NCBI GenBank assembly: GCA_013350335.1 | Contig: CM023536.1 | Location: forward strand, 12,219,520-12,283,519 | DNA length: 64,000 bases | DNA from: Chimonanthus salicifolius | Lineage: Eukaryota > Streptophyta > Magnoliopsida > Laurales > Calycanthaceae | Direction: 5' to 3' | Shown here: piece by piece, positions 43,111-53,699 of the stretch | Layout of the letters: every line of letters begins with the position of its first letter | How positions within the stretch are numbered: position 1 is the stretch's first letter | Notes under the pieces: model-generated | Databases searched by the model: none | Told to the model about the DNA's origin: nothing | Seen by the model: the letters and a program-made list of their open reading frames with translations, nothing else | Position numbers and translations under genes: made by a program

Positions 43111-45304
43111 ATCATTATAGAGTTTGTTGAGGGATGTTTTGAAAGTCGTGAAGACCTTATAAATTATGTTAAGAATATAGCTCTTAAACAAGGATTTGTA
43201 TGTACGATAAAGAGGTCATGTAAAAAGGAAAATAAATTAGTCCTTGGCTGCGATAGAGGAGGTAAATACCGCAGCACGGTTAGCTTGGATGATGATGACA
43301 GAAAGAGGAAAGCATACTCTCGCCAATGTAATTGTCCTTTTGAAGTTAAAGGAAAACAGATTGTTGATGGGTCATGGAAGTTGACCATAAAGAGTTTGGA
43401 GCACAATCATGATATATCGGATGTATTATTAGGTCATCCAAGTACAAGATGTTTTTCAGATTCTGAGAAAAGAATGATCATCGAAATGAGGAGTAGCAAT
43501 ATACCACCACGGTAAATTTTGACGACCCTTAGAAATCAAAATCCAGATATTGGAATATCAGCGGCTGATTTGTACAACTTTTGTTCTGCGCTTCGGAAAG
43601 AGCAACTAAGGGGTCGAACTACAATTGAAGCTTTGATAGAAGATCTTCAACAAGGTGGTTATCAATACTTTCTTGACTATGACAGTGATGGTCATCTATC
43701 CCATCTCTTTTTCGCACATCCGAAGTCAATTTTTCTTACCGATAGATATCATAATGTGTTTCTGATGGATTGCACGTACAAAACCAACAGATATCATATG
43801 CCATTGCTTCATGTCGTTGGTGTGACAAGTTTCAATAAGAATTTCTGCTCATGCTTTGCATTTCTAAGAAATGAGAAATTTGAAGATTATGTATGGGCAT
43901 TACAGATGTGTAAAAAGGTCTTCGGAGTGCACCATGATCGACAAGTTCTTTTGACTGATAGGGAATTGGCGTTAAAGAATGCCATTGATTTGGAGTTCCC
44001 TAATGCTGTACATATTTTGTGTTCCTGGCATATCAACAAGAATATTGTCGCTCGTTGTAAACCTTTGTTTAAGAGAATGGAAGACTGGAATGCATTTTTT
44101 ACCGAATGGAATGGCCTGATTGAGTCCCCAACCGAAGAAGCATTCAATACAGCGTTTGAGGCATTCAAACAAAATTTTAGAGCTGATTCGCAGGCAGTGA
44201 ATTACTTAACAAGGACATGGATCCCACTTAGAAAACAATTCGTCTAGGCATGGATCGGATGGAGTTTACATTTTAAAAATCGAGCTACTTCAAGAGTTGA
44301 GGGTGCACATGCTATTCTGAAAAGTTATATATCTACATCTACAGGTGATCTAGATGTTGTCAGAAGAAAGATAGCCCATGTCATTGAAAATCAATTTGAA
44401 AAGTTCAAGATTCAACTTGAGGATGAGAAGATTCGGTTTGCATGTGATGTGTCTATTCCTTTCTTTGATGAATTGAAGGGCAAAGTTTCTCATTTCGCAA
44501 TGAATGAGGTTTACAACCAATATGATATGCTTATGAACCGATCATTGAAACCCATTTGTACGGAAGAGTTTACAGCTTCAATGGGCCTACCGTGTGCGCA
44601 CAAAATGCAATGGATGGACAAATTACATTTGGATGACATACACCCACAATGGAGAATAGACTTAATCTCATTGGCTGACTTGAGGATTGAAAGGAGGAGC
44701 CCTGGGGATCTATTAGATGTACACTTTGAAGGTATTAAGAACAAATATGGACATTTGTCTTCGTATGATCAAGAGATGCTCCTAAATCATCTTCAAAATC
44801 TTGCCATCCATGATAAGCCAGTCAGTCACCCTATTATGCAATATTCTAGAGGACGTCATCCAGGTTCAAGGAATTCATCACAGGGCCAAACATCTACACG
44901 TCGAGATCCTTCTGCATTTGAGATTGTAGAGAATCAACTAAATGGAAGGAGATGTGGGTTATGCAAAAATACTGGTCATACGAGGAGAACTTGTCCGAAT
45001 AGGCCACCTTCTTCACAGGCATCTACGAGTGTAGATTTAAATGCTGATTATAATGTAGGTGATTTCATTGAATCAGAAACAGCGAGTTTTCCACATGATA
45101 GTGGATCTTACAACTTTGGTGACGATTCAACATATAACTCTACAGAAATGACCGAAGTAAGTTCATTCCTTAAAGAGTTTATATGTATTTACCAATCGAC
45201 ATATAACTTTTCCATATGTTCTAATGTCATTTTTTTAAAATGTTATGCAGTGGTCTGGTGATCTTAGAGATAATGACGATTTCTTGCAATGGTGGAATCA
45301 ATGA
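43111..45304 (+). pseudogene. MULE transposase (FAR1-type DNA-binding, DDE MULE domain, CCHC knuckle), two nonsense codons
   Basis: One frame runs from 43111 to 45156, then a 94-bp intron (GTAAGT..TATGCAG, 45157-45250), then WSGDLRDNDDFLQWWNQ and a stop at 45302-45304, about 699 codons. The N-terminal part has a FAR1/WRKY-GCM1 pattern (C, GCD, CNCPF, HNHD at about 43200-43410). The MULE domain follows: FLTDRYHNVFLMDCTYKTN, LLTDRELALKNAI and CSWHINKNI (first Asp, second Asp, CX2H), then ATSRVEGAHAILK. SWIM-like CTEEFTASMGLPCAHK and a CX2CX4HX4C knuckle (CGLCKNTGHTRRTC) come near the end. TAA at 43513-43515 and TAG at 44245-44247 are in frame; otherwise the frame is intact. The true N-terminus is not clear. 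Confidence 0.9.
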
Positions 45305-45540
45305 AGTGGAGATAGGATTGTCAATAGCTTAATTTTAAGTTAGGAATGTTGTTGAATGTACTTGTCAGCTTGAATGTATTCATTTTATGTGGAATATTTA
45401 AATGCTAATTTAGTTCAAAATAACATTTTTAAAGTAACGACCCAATTCACAATGAGCAGGAGATAAATAATATAACATGTTCATTCAAAATATGAATTTT
45501 ACATCTGTTTTACATGTCAATAACAAAAAAAAAAAGTACA
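45305..45540. terminator. Convergent 3' region of the two MULE genes
   Basis: The 236 bp between the two stop codons hold AT-rich sequence with ATGTATTCATTTTATG and AATAATATAAC words that could serve as poly(A) signals for both genes. Exact sites cannot be read. Confidence 0.45.
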
Positions 45541-47580
45541 TCAAAGACAAATAATATCCGGATCAGAGGTAGAAGGTGAGGCAGGTGAAGCAGCAGGAGG
45601 TGCATCAGGAGGTGCATCAAGAGGTGCAATAGGTGGTGTAGCAGGAGGTGCATCAGGTGCAGCAAGTGGTGCAGCAGGAGGTGCATCAGGAGGCGCATCA
45701 AGAGGTGCAGCAGGAGGTGCATCAGGTGGTGCAGCAGGAGGTGCAGCAGATGGTGCAGCAGGAGGTGCAGCAGGTCGGGCAGCAGCTGGTGCAGCAGGAG
45801 GTGCAGCAGGTGGGGCAGCAGGTGGTGTATGAACTGGAGGTGCAGCAGGTGGTGCAGGAGGTGGTGCAGCAGGAGGTGCACCAGCTGGTGCATGAACTGG
45901 AGGTACATATGGAATAAGTGCAGTATGACGAGAACGGGGGCGAGAAACTGCTGGTGCTCGACTATGAACAGAACGAGAGCCAGTAGCAGCTGCAACACCA
46001 GTCGGACCAATACGGGGGCCAGAAACTGCTGCTAATCCAGTCGGACGAACAGAGTGGCCAAAAGTTACTAATCCAATCGGTCGGACCTGGGGGCCTGAAA
46101 CTGCTCCAAATGGACGAGCAGGGGTGCTAGATCCTGCTGCTGCTGCTGAAGCTGAGGCACCTGCTCCAGATGTAGGAGCATGGGTGCCAGCACCTGCTCC
46201 AGATGTAGGAGTATGGGTGCCAGATCCTGCTCCTGAAGGTGGAGCAGATGATCGAGATGGCCGAGCAGGAATGTCAGATGCTGAAGCTAAAGCTGAAGCT
46301 GCTGATCGAAATGGTCGAGCAGGGCTGCCAGATGTTGCTCCTAAAGCTGAAGCTGCTGATCCAAATGGACGAATAGGGACAAAAGCTGCTCCTGCATATT
46401 CTTTAGATACCCTTGCTCGTAAACTCCCATCTGCTTCTGCTCCTAATGCTGCTGTTATCCCCCTCTCTTGTGCTATAAGCACAGCCAATCTCAAAGTATC
46501 GATAATCTGATTCTGCATCACATCCAACCTTGCAGAAACCTGATCATATCTCTGATCCATCTTCTCCTCCAAAGAAGAAATGCTATCAAGAATCTGTTGT
46601 GTGTTGATTCCAGTTGATCCTTCTTGAGGAGGAGTCCCTGCCTCGCGTGCCTCACGCGCCTCAGATGCCTCAGATGGCTCAGGTGGTGGTGGTACCTGAA
46701 GTTGAAGTGCCTCGACAACTTTGGGTACCCATTTCTTACTCACTGTGTCGAGTTGGAATCCCATCTTCTTCAAAGTTGAATCATTGAAATAATCAAATCG
46801 GTCTAAAGAAACTTTATCATCGGGGAGAAGAGGGATTCCGCGTTCTTCAAAAAATGAACATAGAAATAGACCGTACGGAAGACTGCATCTTCTGGTCTTC
46901 CGGCAGGCGCGCATGTGACTAATGATGATATGGGAGAGGGACATTTTTTTCCCATTCATGATGCACCAAATCAAGAAGACATCGAACCATGTCACAGTAG
47001 TATGCCCTTTTCTAGGGCACACACAGTTGACAACTATGTGGTGGATGATTCGTGCCTCTAATGTCAAATTCGTCAGAGGGGGGGTCTTCTTCTCAGTAAT
47101 ATCTGTCCTCCCACAGATTTCGTTAAGGGCAACCAAAACGTCAAAGCCCTCAACATCAGTGGGCCATGTACGACTGTCGTACTTTCTAATCGCATCTTTG
47201 GGCAAATTGTATAGGAGGTCTAACCTATCCCGTGTAATGACAATTTCTTGCCCTCGGACAGATGTTTTAACCGACTCATCGTCAATTCTTTCCACATTGG
47301 CATAAAATTCTTTAACGACCGTCGGATACATATCACTTTTTAATGCCAAAAATGACCCCCAACCTATTTTTTCAAATAAATCTTCAACTTTAAAACCAAA
47401 TTGTGTGAAATATGAGAGGTCCACGATTTTACCGAATATGAAGGACCGTGTGGAGAAATCCTCTCTGTACATGGTCGCCGCTTCCGAAGATACGAAATAG
47501 GTGGGGTCGAATGCGGTATCCTTCTTTTGTTTTTTCCCTCCCCTTGTTGAGGTCGCTTTCCTTTTCGAGGACGATGCCAT
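45541..47580 (-). CDS. MULE accessory protein with putative plant transposon protein domain (679 aa, intact)
   Basis: The frame starts ATGGCATCGTCC at 47580 and runs 679 codons without a break to 45541. Residues 1-22 are basic (KRKATSTRGGKKQKK), a likely nuclear localisation signal. About 40-260 match the domain family called putative plant transposon protein: STRSFIFGKIVDLSYF, FEKIGWGSFLAL, VVKEFYANV, IVITRDRLDLLYNLP, LEARIIHHIVVNCVCPRKGHTTVTW, MNGKKMSLSHIIISHM and RRCSLPYGLFLCSFFEERGIPL. A helical stretch (EEKMDQRYDQVSARLDVMQ) near 340-360 could be a coiled coil. The last 300 residues are Ala/Pro/Gly-rich and coded by degenerate GCAGGAGGTGCA-type repeats. The function is unknown; it may help the transposase or counter silencing. 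It converges with the transposase gene. Confidence 0.88.
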   Translation of the reverse strand: MASSSKRKATSTRGGKKQKKDTAFDPTYFVSSEAATMYREDFSTRSFIFGKIVDLSYFTQFGFKVEDLFEKIGWGSFLALKSDMYPTVVKEFYANVERIDDESVKTSVRGQEIVITRDRLDLLYNLPKDAIRKYDSRTWPTDVEGFDVLVALNEICGRTDITEKKTPPLTNLTLEARIIHHIVVNCVCPRKGHTTVTWFDVFLIWCIMNGKKMSLSHIIISHMRACRKTRRCSLPYGLFLCSFFEERGIPLLPDDKVSLDRFDYFNDSTLKKMGFQLDTVSKKWVPKVVEALQLQVPPPPEPSEASEAREAREAGTPPQEGSTGINTQQILDSISSLEEKMDQRYDQVSARLDVMQNQIIDTLRLAVLIAQERGITAALGAEADGSLRARVSKEYAGAAFVPIRPFGSAASALGATSGSPARPFRSAASALASASDIPARPSRSSAPPSGAGSGTHTPTSGAGAGTHAPTSGAGASASAAAAGSSTPARPFGAVSGPQVRPIGLVTFGHSVRPTGLAAVSGPRIGPTGVAAATGSRSVHSRAPAVSRPRSRHTALIPYVPPVHAPAGAPPAAPPPAPPAAPPVHTPPAAPPAAPPAAPAAARPAAPPAAPSAAPPAAPPDAPPAAPLDAPPDAPPAAPLAAPDAPPATPPIAPLDAPPDAPPAASPASPSTSDPDIICL
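45583..45905 (-). repeat. Degenerate GGTGCAGCAGGA minisatellite in the accessory gene
   Basis: Units of 12-15 bp (GGTGCAGCAGGA, GGTGCATCAGGA) repeat about 20 times and encode the APPAAPPA-type tail. Units are all multiples of three, so the frame is kept. Confidence 0.9.
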
Positions 47581-47649
47581 GGGTTAAAGGGTGGGTTTTT
47601 CAAAATAAAGGAAGAAGTAGGGAGAATAGGGTGGGGTTTGGGATTGAAA

Positions 47650-47785
47650 TGGGGGTGATTTGAATGAAAGGGGGGTGTGATTCGAATGAATGGGGTGTGA
47701 TTCGAATGAATGGGGTGTGATTCGAATGAATGGGTGTGTGATTCGAATGAATGGGGGTGTGATTCGAATGAATGAGGGAAGGGCT
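47650..47785 (-). promoter_or_regulatory. Five-copy ATTCGAATGAAT array upstream of the accessory gene
   Basis: TGTGATTCGAATGAATGGGG-type units of about 20-24 bp repeat five times between 47685 and 47785 (a partial unit at 47657), 80-200 bp before the accessory start codon. The core is the same TTCGAAT palindrome that fills the TIRs, but arranged head to tail. The position fits a promoter or leader binding-site array. The function is inferred only. Confidence 0.7.
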
Positions 47786-48004
47786 CGGGAAAGGGACTTC
47801 GAAATGAGGGAAGGCCGAGCTTAGATTGAGGAAAGGGAGAGCTAAGGATGAGAGAGACACGGCCGAAACATGCGCCGGAGCAGGAGAGTGAAAGGGGGAG
47901 GGAGAGATTCGATCTAGGGTTTTGAAATGGACTCACGGCGAAGGAGGGAAGGGGTTAGGGTTCGGTGTCGATCGAATGAATCGACGGTTCTTATATATTA
48001 AGTT

Positions 48005-48902
48005 TGCATTCATTCGAATGAATCAGCCCATTCATTCGAATGAATGCCTGAAAATGTGCATTCATTCGAATGAATGCCTGGACTGTCATTCCCAGACAGC
48101 CTCTGATGCATTCATTCGAATGAATCATCCCATTCATTCGAATGAATGCCCGATAACAGAGGATACATTCGAATGAATGGGCTGATTCATTCGAATGAAT
48201 CAGCTGAACCAGAGGGACTGTCATTCCGTGGCAGCCTCTGATACATTCATTCGAATGAATCATCTGATTCATTCGAATGAATGCACGTTTGAAGGCATTC
48301 ATTCGAATGAATCAGTTGATTCATTCGAATGAATGCTGTGTATGCGAATGAATCGAATGATCGGGCTGAACAGTACTCCGTGTTACTGTTCAGCCCATTC
48401 ATTCGAATGACTGGTCATTCATTCGAATGAATGTATTCAGCGGAATCGTGTGCGAATGATTCGAATGATCGGGCTGAACAGTAACACGGAGTACTGTTCA
48501 GCCCGATCATTCGAATGAATGTCCAGTCATTCGAATGAATTGATTCATTCGAATGAATGCCAAGATGAACTGGTCATTCATTCGAATGAATCCATTCGGC
48601 GGATTCGAACGACTGGGCATTCGAATGATCGGGCTGAACAGTACTCCGTGTTACTGTTCAGCCCATTCATTCGAATGAATCCAAAATGAACCGGTGATTC
48701 ATTCGAATGAATGTATTCATTCGAATGAATCGAAAATGAACTGGTGATTCATTCGAATGAATCCATTCATTCGAATGAATAACAAAATGAACTGGGAATT
48801 CATTCGAATGAATGGAAACGCGGGGGCAGAATCGTAATTTCACCCGAATTTCCGAATTCGGGTGTGTAGAGGCAGAAAAACCGGGTGTGTGTAAGTGCTC
48901 CC
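48005..48902 (-). repeat. Right terminal inverted repeat with palindrome array
   Basis: It is the reverse complement of the left arm from 48902 inwards, with the same order of spacers and hairpins and near identity. It lacks the three 125-bp higher-order units. TATATATTAAG at its inner edge mirrors CTTATATATAA at about 42601. A site that reads ATTTGAAT on the left (41666-41673) is ATTCGAAT here, so at least one CpG has decayed on one side only. Confidence 0.95.
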
Positions 48903-48910
48903 TATGTTTA

Positions 48911-51900
48911 ATGAATTAGGATCCTTTTAGAGAAATCTAAATGCCTTTTCATATAAAGTGATTTAAAAGTATAACTTGATAAGATCAACTTTACAAAACG
49001 AAAAGAATGAATCATATACTAAAAATCATCTTATCATAAGATTTTCCCTGTTTAACGTAAAATCATAAAATGATAATTAAGAGCAGAACAATACATTTAA
49101 GGAATTGCTTTCTGAAAATGAAAAGTTAAAATAGGTTGAATATACTAAGAAAATCTTTTGAGGTTTCTTTTCAATAAATTACTAAAATACCTAACAATAT
49201 GCTATCTGTCTTAATTCTAGATGCCTAAAGAAACTTGTAAATGATCTTTAGAAGATGTGATCCCTTAATTCGTTTAGTCTGTCATTGCATTTCTTTATAC
49301 AAGATAAGTAAAGCTTTGCTAAAAGATGACCAACTGAATTAGGAAATGTTAATTAATGACTCTCAACTCTTAATATCTCATAAATATGAGTAAGATTAGC
49401 TCAACTGATCTAAACTTCTATGATTATATTAGAGGTTTGAATTCGACTCTTCTTGAACTTATTTGATACACGAGATTTGCCGATGATTTTATATATCCAT
49501 GGGATTAGTCACATCTCCTATGAGAATTATCTAAAAAAGGGTTCAATAGTAGACCCTGCAGAGCACCGATAGGGCCATTGTAATTGCTAAACTCAAAAGA
49601 AAGACTGGTAAAAGATTGTGCTGTGTTCATACCTTATAAACAGACTGATTTGAATCTAAACAAAATAAGTGGTCAAATTAACATACATTATTGTATTAAT
49701 TATATTTGATAGAAATCTATAATATTGTCAATAATTTCTCATCGTTGTAATTATAAAATTGTTTGTTTGTATCTTATAGATATTAAATAAGTAGTTAGAT
49801 CTACATAAATAGAATAAATGCCAATTTAAAATAAATTAGAAAAGTATTTTATTCATACTAATTACAATTATAAATAATAAAATAATTCTCTATAATAAGT
49901 TTCAAACCTTTTGAGGATTATTGAGGGCATCGCCCCAACACCTTTGAACTTGGGTCATTAAGGATTCTCTTGTCATAAAGGATTTTTGAGAATTTGAAGT
50001 TTGGAGAGATTTTAATATACCTGAACTACATTTACAAGTTAACCCCATCGACCAGGTTAAAATTAGATTAAAATGGATTCATAATGTAGGTCGGTTCAGA
50101 ATTCGAGTTGAGTTAGTTTAGAATTCAGTTTGGGCCGAGTCAAGAATTTCGAGTCGGATTCAATAAATATTAACTTGCGTCAAATTGGATTCTAAGAAAC
50201 CCAATCCAACCAACCCAATCCGATTTCAGCCCTAATTGTAGGACATTTGAAATCCAAACACAACAATTAATTAAATTAACTAGTCCTATCTTATAACTAA
50301 TCCTGTAACTAACTTCTAACACAACTATCTAATCTTATCAATATTATCAACATTGAGATGACAAATTCTACTTTGCATGTTCTCATGTCCAAATGGACCT
50401 TCTACACAACCCGTGACAGTTAAAAAATCCAATAAACTATAGGAGGTTTTGAGTTTAAATTCCATCCTTAATATTTAAGGGTCACTTCCCTTAATTTTAT
50501 ATATAAAAAGAAAAGACAAGATGATTGTACACCCCCATTGAAAGACTCAAAGAATGAAAAGGTGGTTGGTTGAATGGGTTGGCTAAAATGATTGGTTCAC
50601 AGAAGAAGGTTGGTATTCGATGGTAGAAATTTGGCTTTATAGATTCTAACCTTAGTGGCTTTCTCCTTTTTTGTCATGAATTGTTGAGTCAATAGTTAAT
50701 ACTTCTATTCTTCTTCCTTTTTAATTGACATATCGGAAATCACAAGATACACAGCGTAAAACTCAAAAGATGAGCCCACTATTTCTACCCTTTCAATGGA
50801 GTTTATACTTTTAAATGCATGGACTATTGCATGTGAGGAAATGAAGAAAGCAAGAGAAGATGAAGTACAAAAGACATTAGCCTAATTCCATTCATCACTT
50901 GATTACGCTGATTGAAAATAGAAAAAAGAGAAATCCCTTAACCTCACACATCATTCAAGAATACAGAAAATTATCACTCTCACTCTCAGAAGAATGAAAT
51001 GTTATCATCATTTCTTAGCAGCAATTTTAGACTTTTATAATGATTGGAAGGCTTTATTTTGTTGACCCATGTGATACCTGTCTCTCTCATGATTGGATAA
51101 TACAGAAAATATTGTTATCCTCTTTTGGTAAAAATATGTGGTGATAGAACTTCAGCCAGTAGAGCTCTTTGCAAATTTGTATATGTGCACATGTTCATCT
51201 TCTAAATTTTTTAGTTTACAGTATTCCTTGAGGCTTATACTTAGCCATTTCTTCAATTAATTTTTCTGCTTCATACATTAGGGTCTTAATGCCCAACCAA
51301 AGTGGAATGATCCAAAGGATAAGAATGACTTCAAATAACACTATTTGATACATGCGAAGTTCACCTCTTAAAAATCATTGTTCATTAATTTCTTAGTATA
51401 AATATACACATCTATATATATATTTTTTTAAATTATTTGTCTTACCGTTGGATAGGTTAAATGAAAAGTATTTGATTAGAAAATTTATAAAATTTATCAC
51501 ACTTCTCTTATTTGATCCATCTAGTGGCGTGTCTAATATTTTCACAAATCTATATATCTAAATGTATATTTATGTATTTGTATCTTTACATTTATAAACT
51601 AATAAACAATTTATATTTTTGCAAAGTGAACCCCACATATTTCAAGTGATTTTATTTAAAATCATCCTTACTATGAGGTGGCAGCATAAGATCATTCCTC
51701 AAATTTAAATATTGAATTGATCGATCATAAAATCTAGTAGTCATAGAATAATATTGGTGATAGAATAGGCAATATCAACCTATATCAGTTGATGTGTATC
51801 ATTGGCTCACTGTATTAATTTTTAAACTTTGATTGCAACCATGTCCTTAATTGACTATATTTTGAATGTTTTAGTTGCTCGAAAGATTTGTAGCGTATTA

Positions 51901-52546
51901 TGATTATAATGGCTGAAACATATTTTCTTATATTTTTACGAAATGGATAGGGATACTCATATTTTTTATAGCAAGGAATACCTAGCCTATCTTTTTGTCG
52001 ACTTATCATCGCTTAAATGATGAAAAGATAAATCGATCTCTTACTGTAAAAAAAAATACAGGTATCCTTTCAATTTATATACATTTATCACGCTTAAAGA
52101 CTTAAGTTCTCTTGCATACAAAGAAAGCTTTTAAATGAAATTCATCCATGTATTGAGTAAGATATTAATTATTATTTTAATATTTATTTGTAACAATAAG
52201 TTAAAAGTTATGTAGTGGAAAACATTTAGATGGTAAAAAATTAATGTAATTTTCATAGAACCATGTATTTTAAATAGTGTAAAAATTATCCCCAATATTT
52301 TCAATTATAGAAAAATGTCTTCCTTCCTTCTATATAAGTTGCAAAACCATTTTGAACATCTAAAGAATCACACTAATGAGATTCAATACTTATACTATTT
52401 TTTAATTCAATCTTATGCCCAAAATACTTAAATGTATTTCACACGGAACCACATTTGATATAGTCCAAGTAAACTTTCCAATCAAGTATTATATTAGTCT
52501 TGAGTTTTGATGAATTAAATTTATGGAGTAATAATAGCTAGAGGAG
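48911..52546. other. AT-rich spacer with few recognisable features
   Basis: No open frame above about 65 codons, no TE protein and no host exon could be supported, apart from a SINE-like segment at 49385-49565. GAGTCGGATTC/CCAATCCGATTTC words at 50150-50235 may be a small decayed DNA element. Confidence 0.5.
49385..49565 (+). mobile_element. Probable SINE, decayed
   Basis: TTAGCTCAACTGATCTAA (box A-like) is followed 42 bp later by AGAGGTTTGAATTCGACTCT (box B-like), the tRNA-derived head of a plant SINE. Downstream text (ATCCATGGGATTAGTC, CACGAGATTTG) is the usual SINE body style. No clear tail or target duplication was found. Confidence 0.6.
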
Positions 52547-52554
52547 TATTAAGG

Positions 52555-52827
52555 TAGTGTCGGCTCTCCCCAAAGGCAACAAAAGCGACCGTTTAAGATC
52601 TCAAATATTGGAAGACCCGAAATTATTGATAACCTTACCGCAAAATCCTATTAGGGAGATCCAAATTTTTTAGTAGTATAAAAAAATAGGTCTGAAATTT
52701 TTTTCAGATTCTTTTTTATATAATTAAAATTTTAATTAAATACTACCTATAATAATATGTTAAATACAAAAAAAGGTTCCGTTTAGATTTTTTGTTTTAC
52801 GCCTCAACTTGTGTCTGGCCGGCCCTG
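52555..52827. mobile_element. hAT-type MITE, 273 bp
   Basis: The ends TAGTGTCGGCTC and the complement of TGGCCGGCCCTG are imperfect inverted repeats like the CAGGGCCGGC ends of plant hAT MITEs. TATTAAGG (52547-52554) and TATGAAGG (52828-52835) flank it, an 8-bp duplication with one mismatch, as expected for hAT. Confidence 0.78.
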
Positions 52828-52835
52828 TATGAAGG

Positions 52836-53341
52836 GGGTGGGGGTGGGATAGCAGTCTTTGAAACTTCAAAGTGTTCTTTTGATTATTTTTATACCACAC
52901 TCAATTATATAAAATTTAGACAATTTAAAGAGATGTCTCCATAAAAAAATTCATTAAATTTTTTCTTATCCAAATGTTAATAAATTTGAATGCTTAACAG
53001 AGTGACACTAAAAAGCACTTGATTGAGACACCCCATACTAAAATTACAGTTTCAAAAAGTTTGGAGTTATATAAAATGGAGATGAATAAAATTTTAAGTC
53101 AATCAATTTATAATTTTCTAAAGAGATTGTATTGTCTGTCCTTAAAAATATATAGCTTATTAAGATAAAATTTCTAAGTATTAAATTTATAAAATTAAGG
53201 CACTCTTTTTTCAAAGTGTCTTGACTCTTGGATTTCATTATTTTCATGGTGAAATACATCTCTATCATATTTTAGATGTACTTTTTTTTTTGCCTCTTAA
53301 TTTGTAGGATGAAAAGTAAAATATTAATAATCTACTTAATA
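52836..53341. other. AT-rich spacer
   Basis: Nothing is recognised apart from short T and A runs. Confidence 0.45.
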
Positions 53342-53696
53342 CTCCCTTCGTCCTAAAATACTTCTCTTATATATATATTTTGAAATTGTCTTAAATTACT
53401 TGTCCTAAATCAAAGATTTAACCTTTCCGATAAGCTCCAAATTATCTTCTAATGTAATGGAAATACGACCTTCTTTTATCCCACTCTCATCGTCTGGAAT
53501 CATACATTATAATATAGTTATGAAAACATTATTGAACAGTAACAAGACAATGAGACACTCTCCATCATTCTTTTTTTTATCAGGTTTATATTGACTAAGA
53601 GAATCTATTAATAGATTTTTGGTCTGCTATATACGAAAATGATCTTTAAGAATTTTTTTTTTTTAAAATAGGACAAATATTTTAAGACAGACAGAG
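53342..53696. mobile_element. Stowaway-like MITE, 355 bp, TA target duplication
   Basis: CTCCCTTCGTCCTAAAATAC at the left and TATTTTAAGACAGACAGAG at the right are inverted repeats of the Stowaway type. TA flanks both ends (53340-53341, 53697-53698). It lies about 740 bp upstream of the IBR5-like start codon. Confidence 0.85.
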
Positions 53697-53699
53697 TAA

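Larger units (their letters stand above)
41306..48902. mobile_element. Mutator-like element (MULE), 7.6 kb, with palindrome-array TIRs
   Basis: Both ends are GGGAGCACTTACACACACCC and its complement. TATGTTTA flanks them on both sides (41298-41305, 48903-48910), an 8-bp duplication in the size range of MULEs. Inside are a MULE transposase gene (+) and a 679-codon accessory gene (-) that converge at 45304/45541. The TIRs are about 1.3 kb (left) and 0.9 kb (right) and consist mainly of ATTCATTCGAATGAAT palindromes and three GGGCTGAACAGTA hairpins each. The element lies in old LTR-derived DNA and interrupts no host exon. Confidence 0.93.

Noticed and set aside
45648..46510. Plus-strand frames (Q/V-rich and A/P-rich) opposite the accessory gene
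   Set aside because: They are antisense shadows of the GC-rich minisatellite in the intact 679-codon gene.
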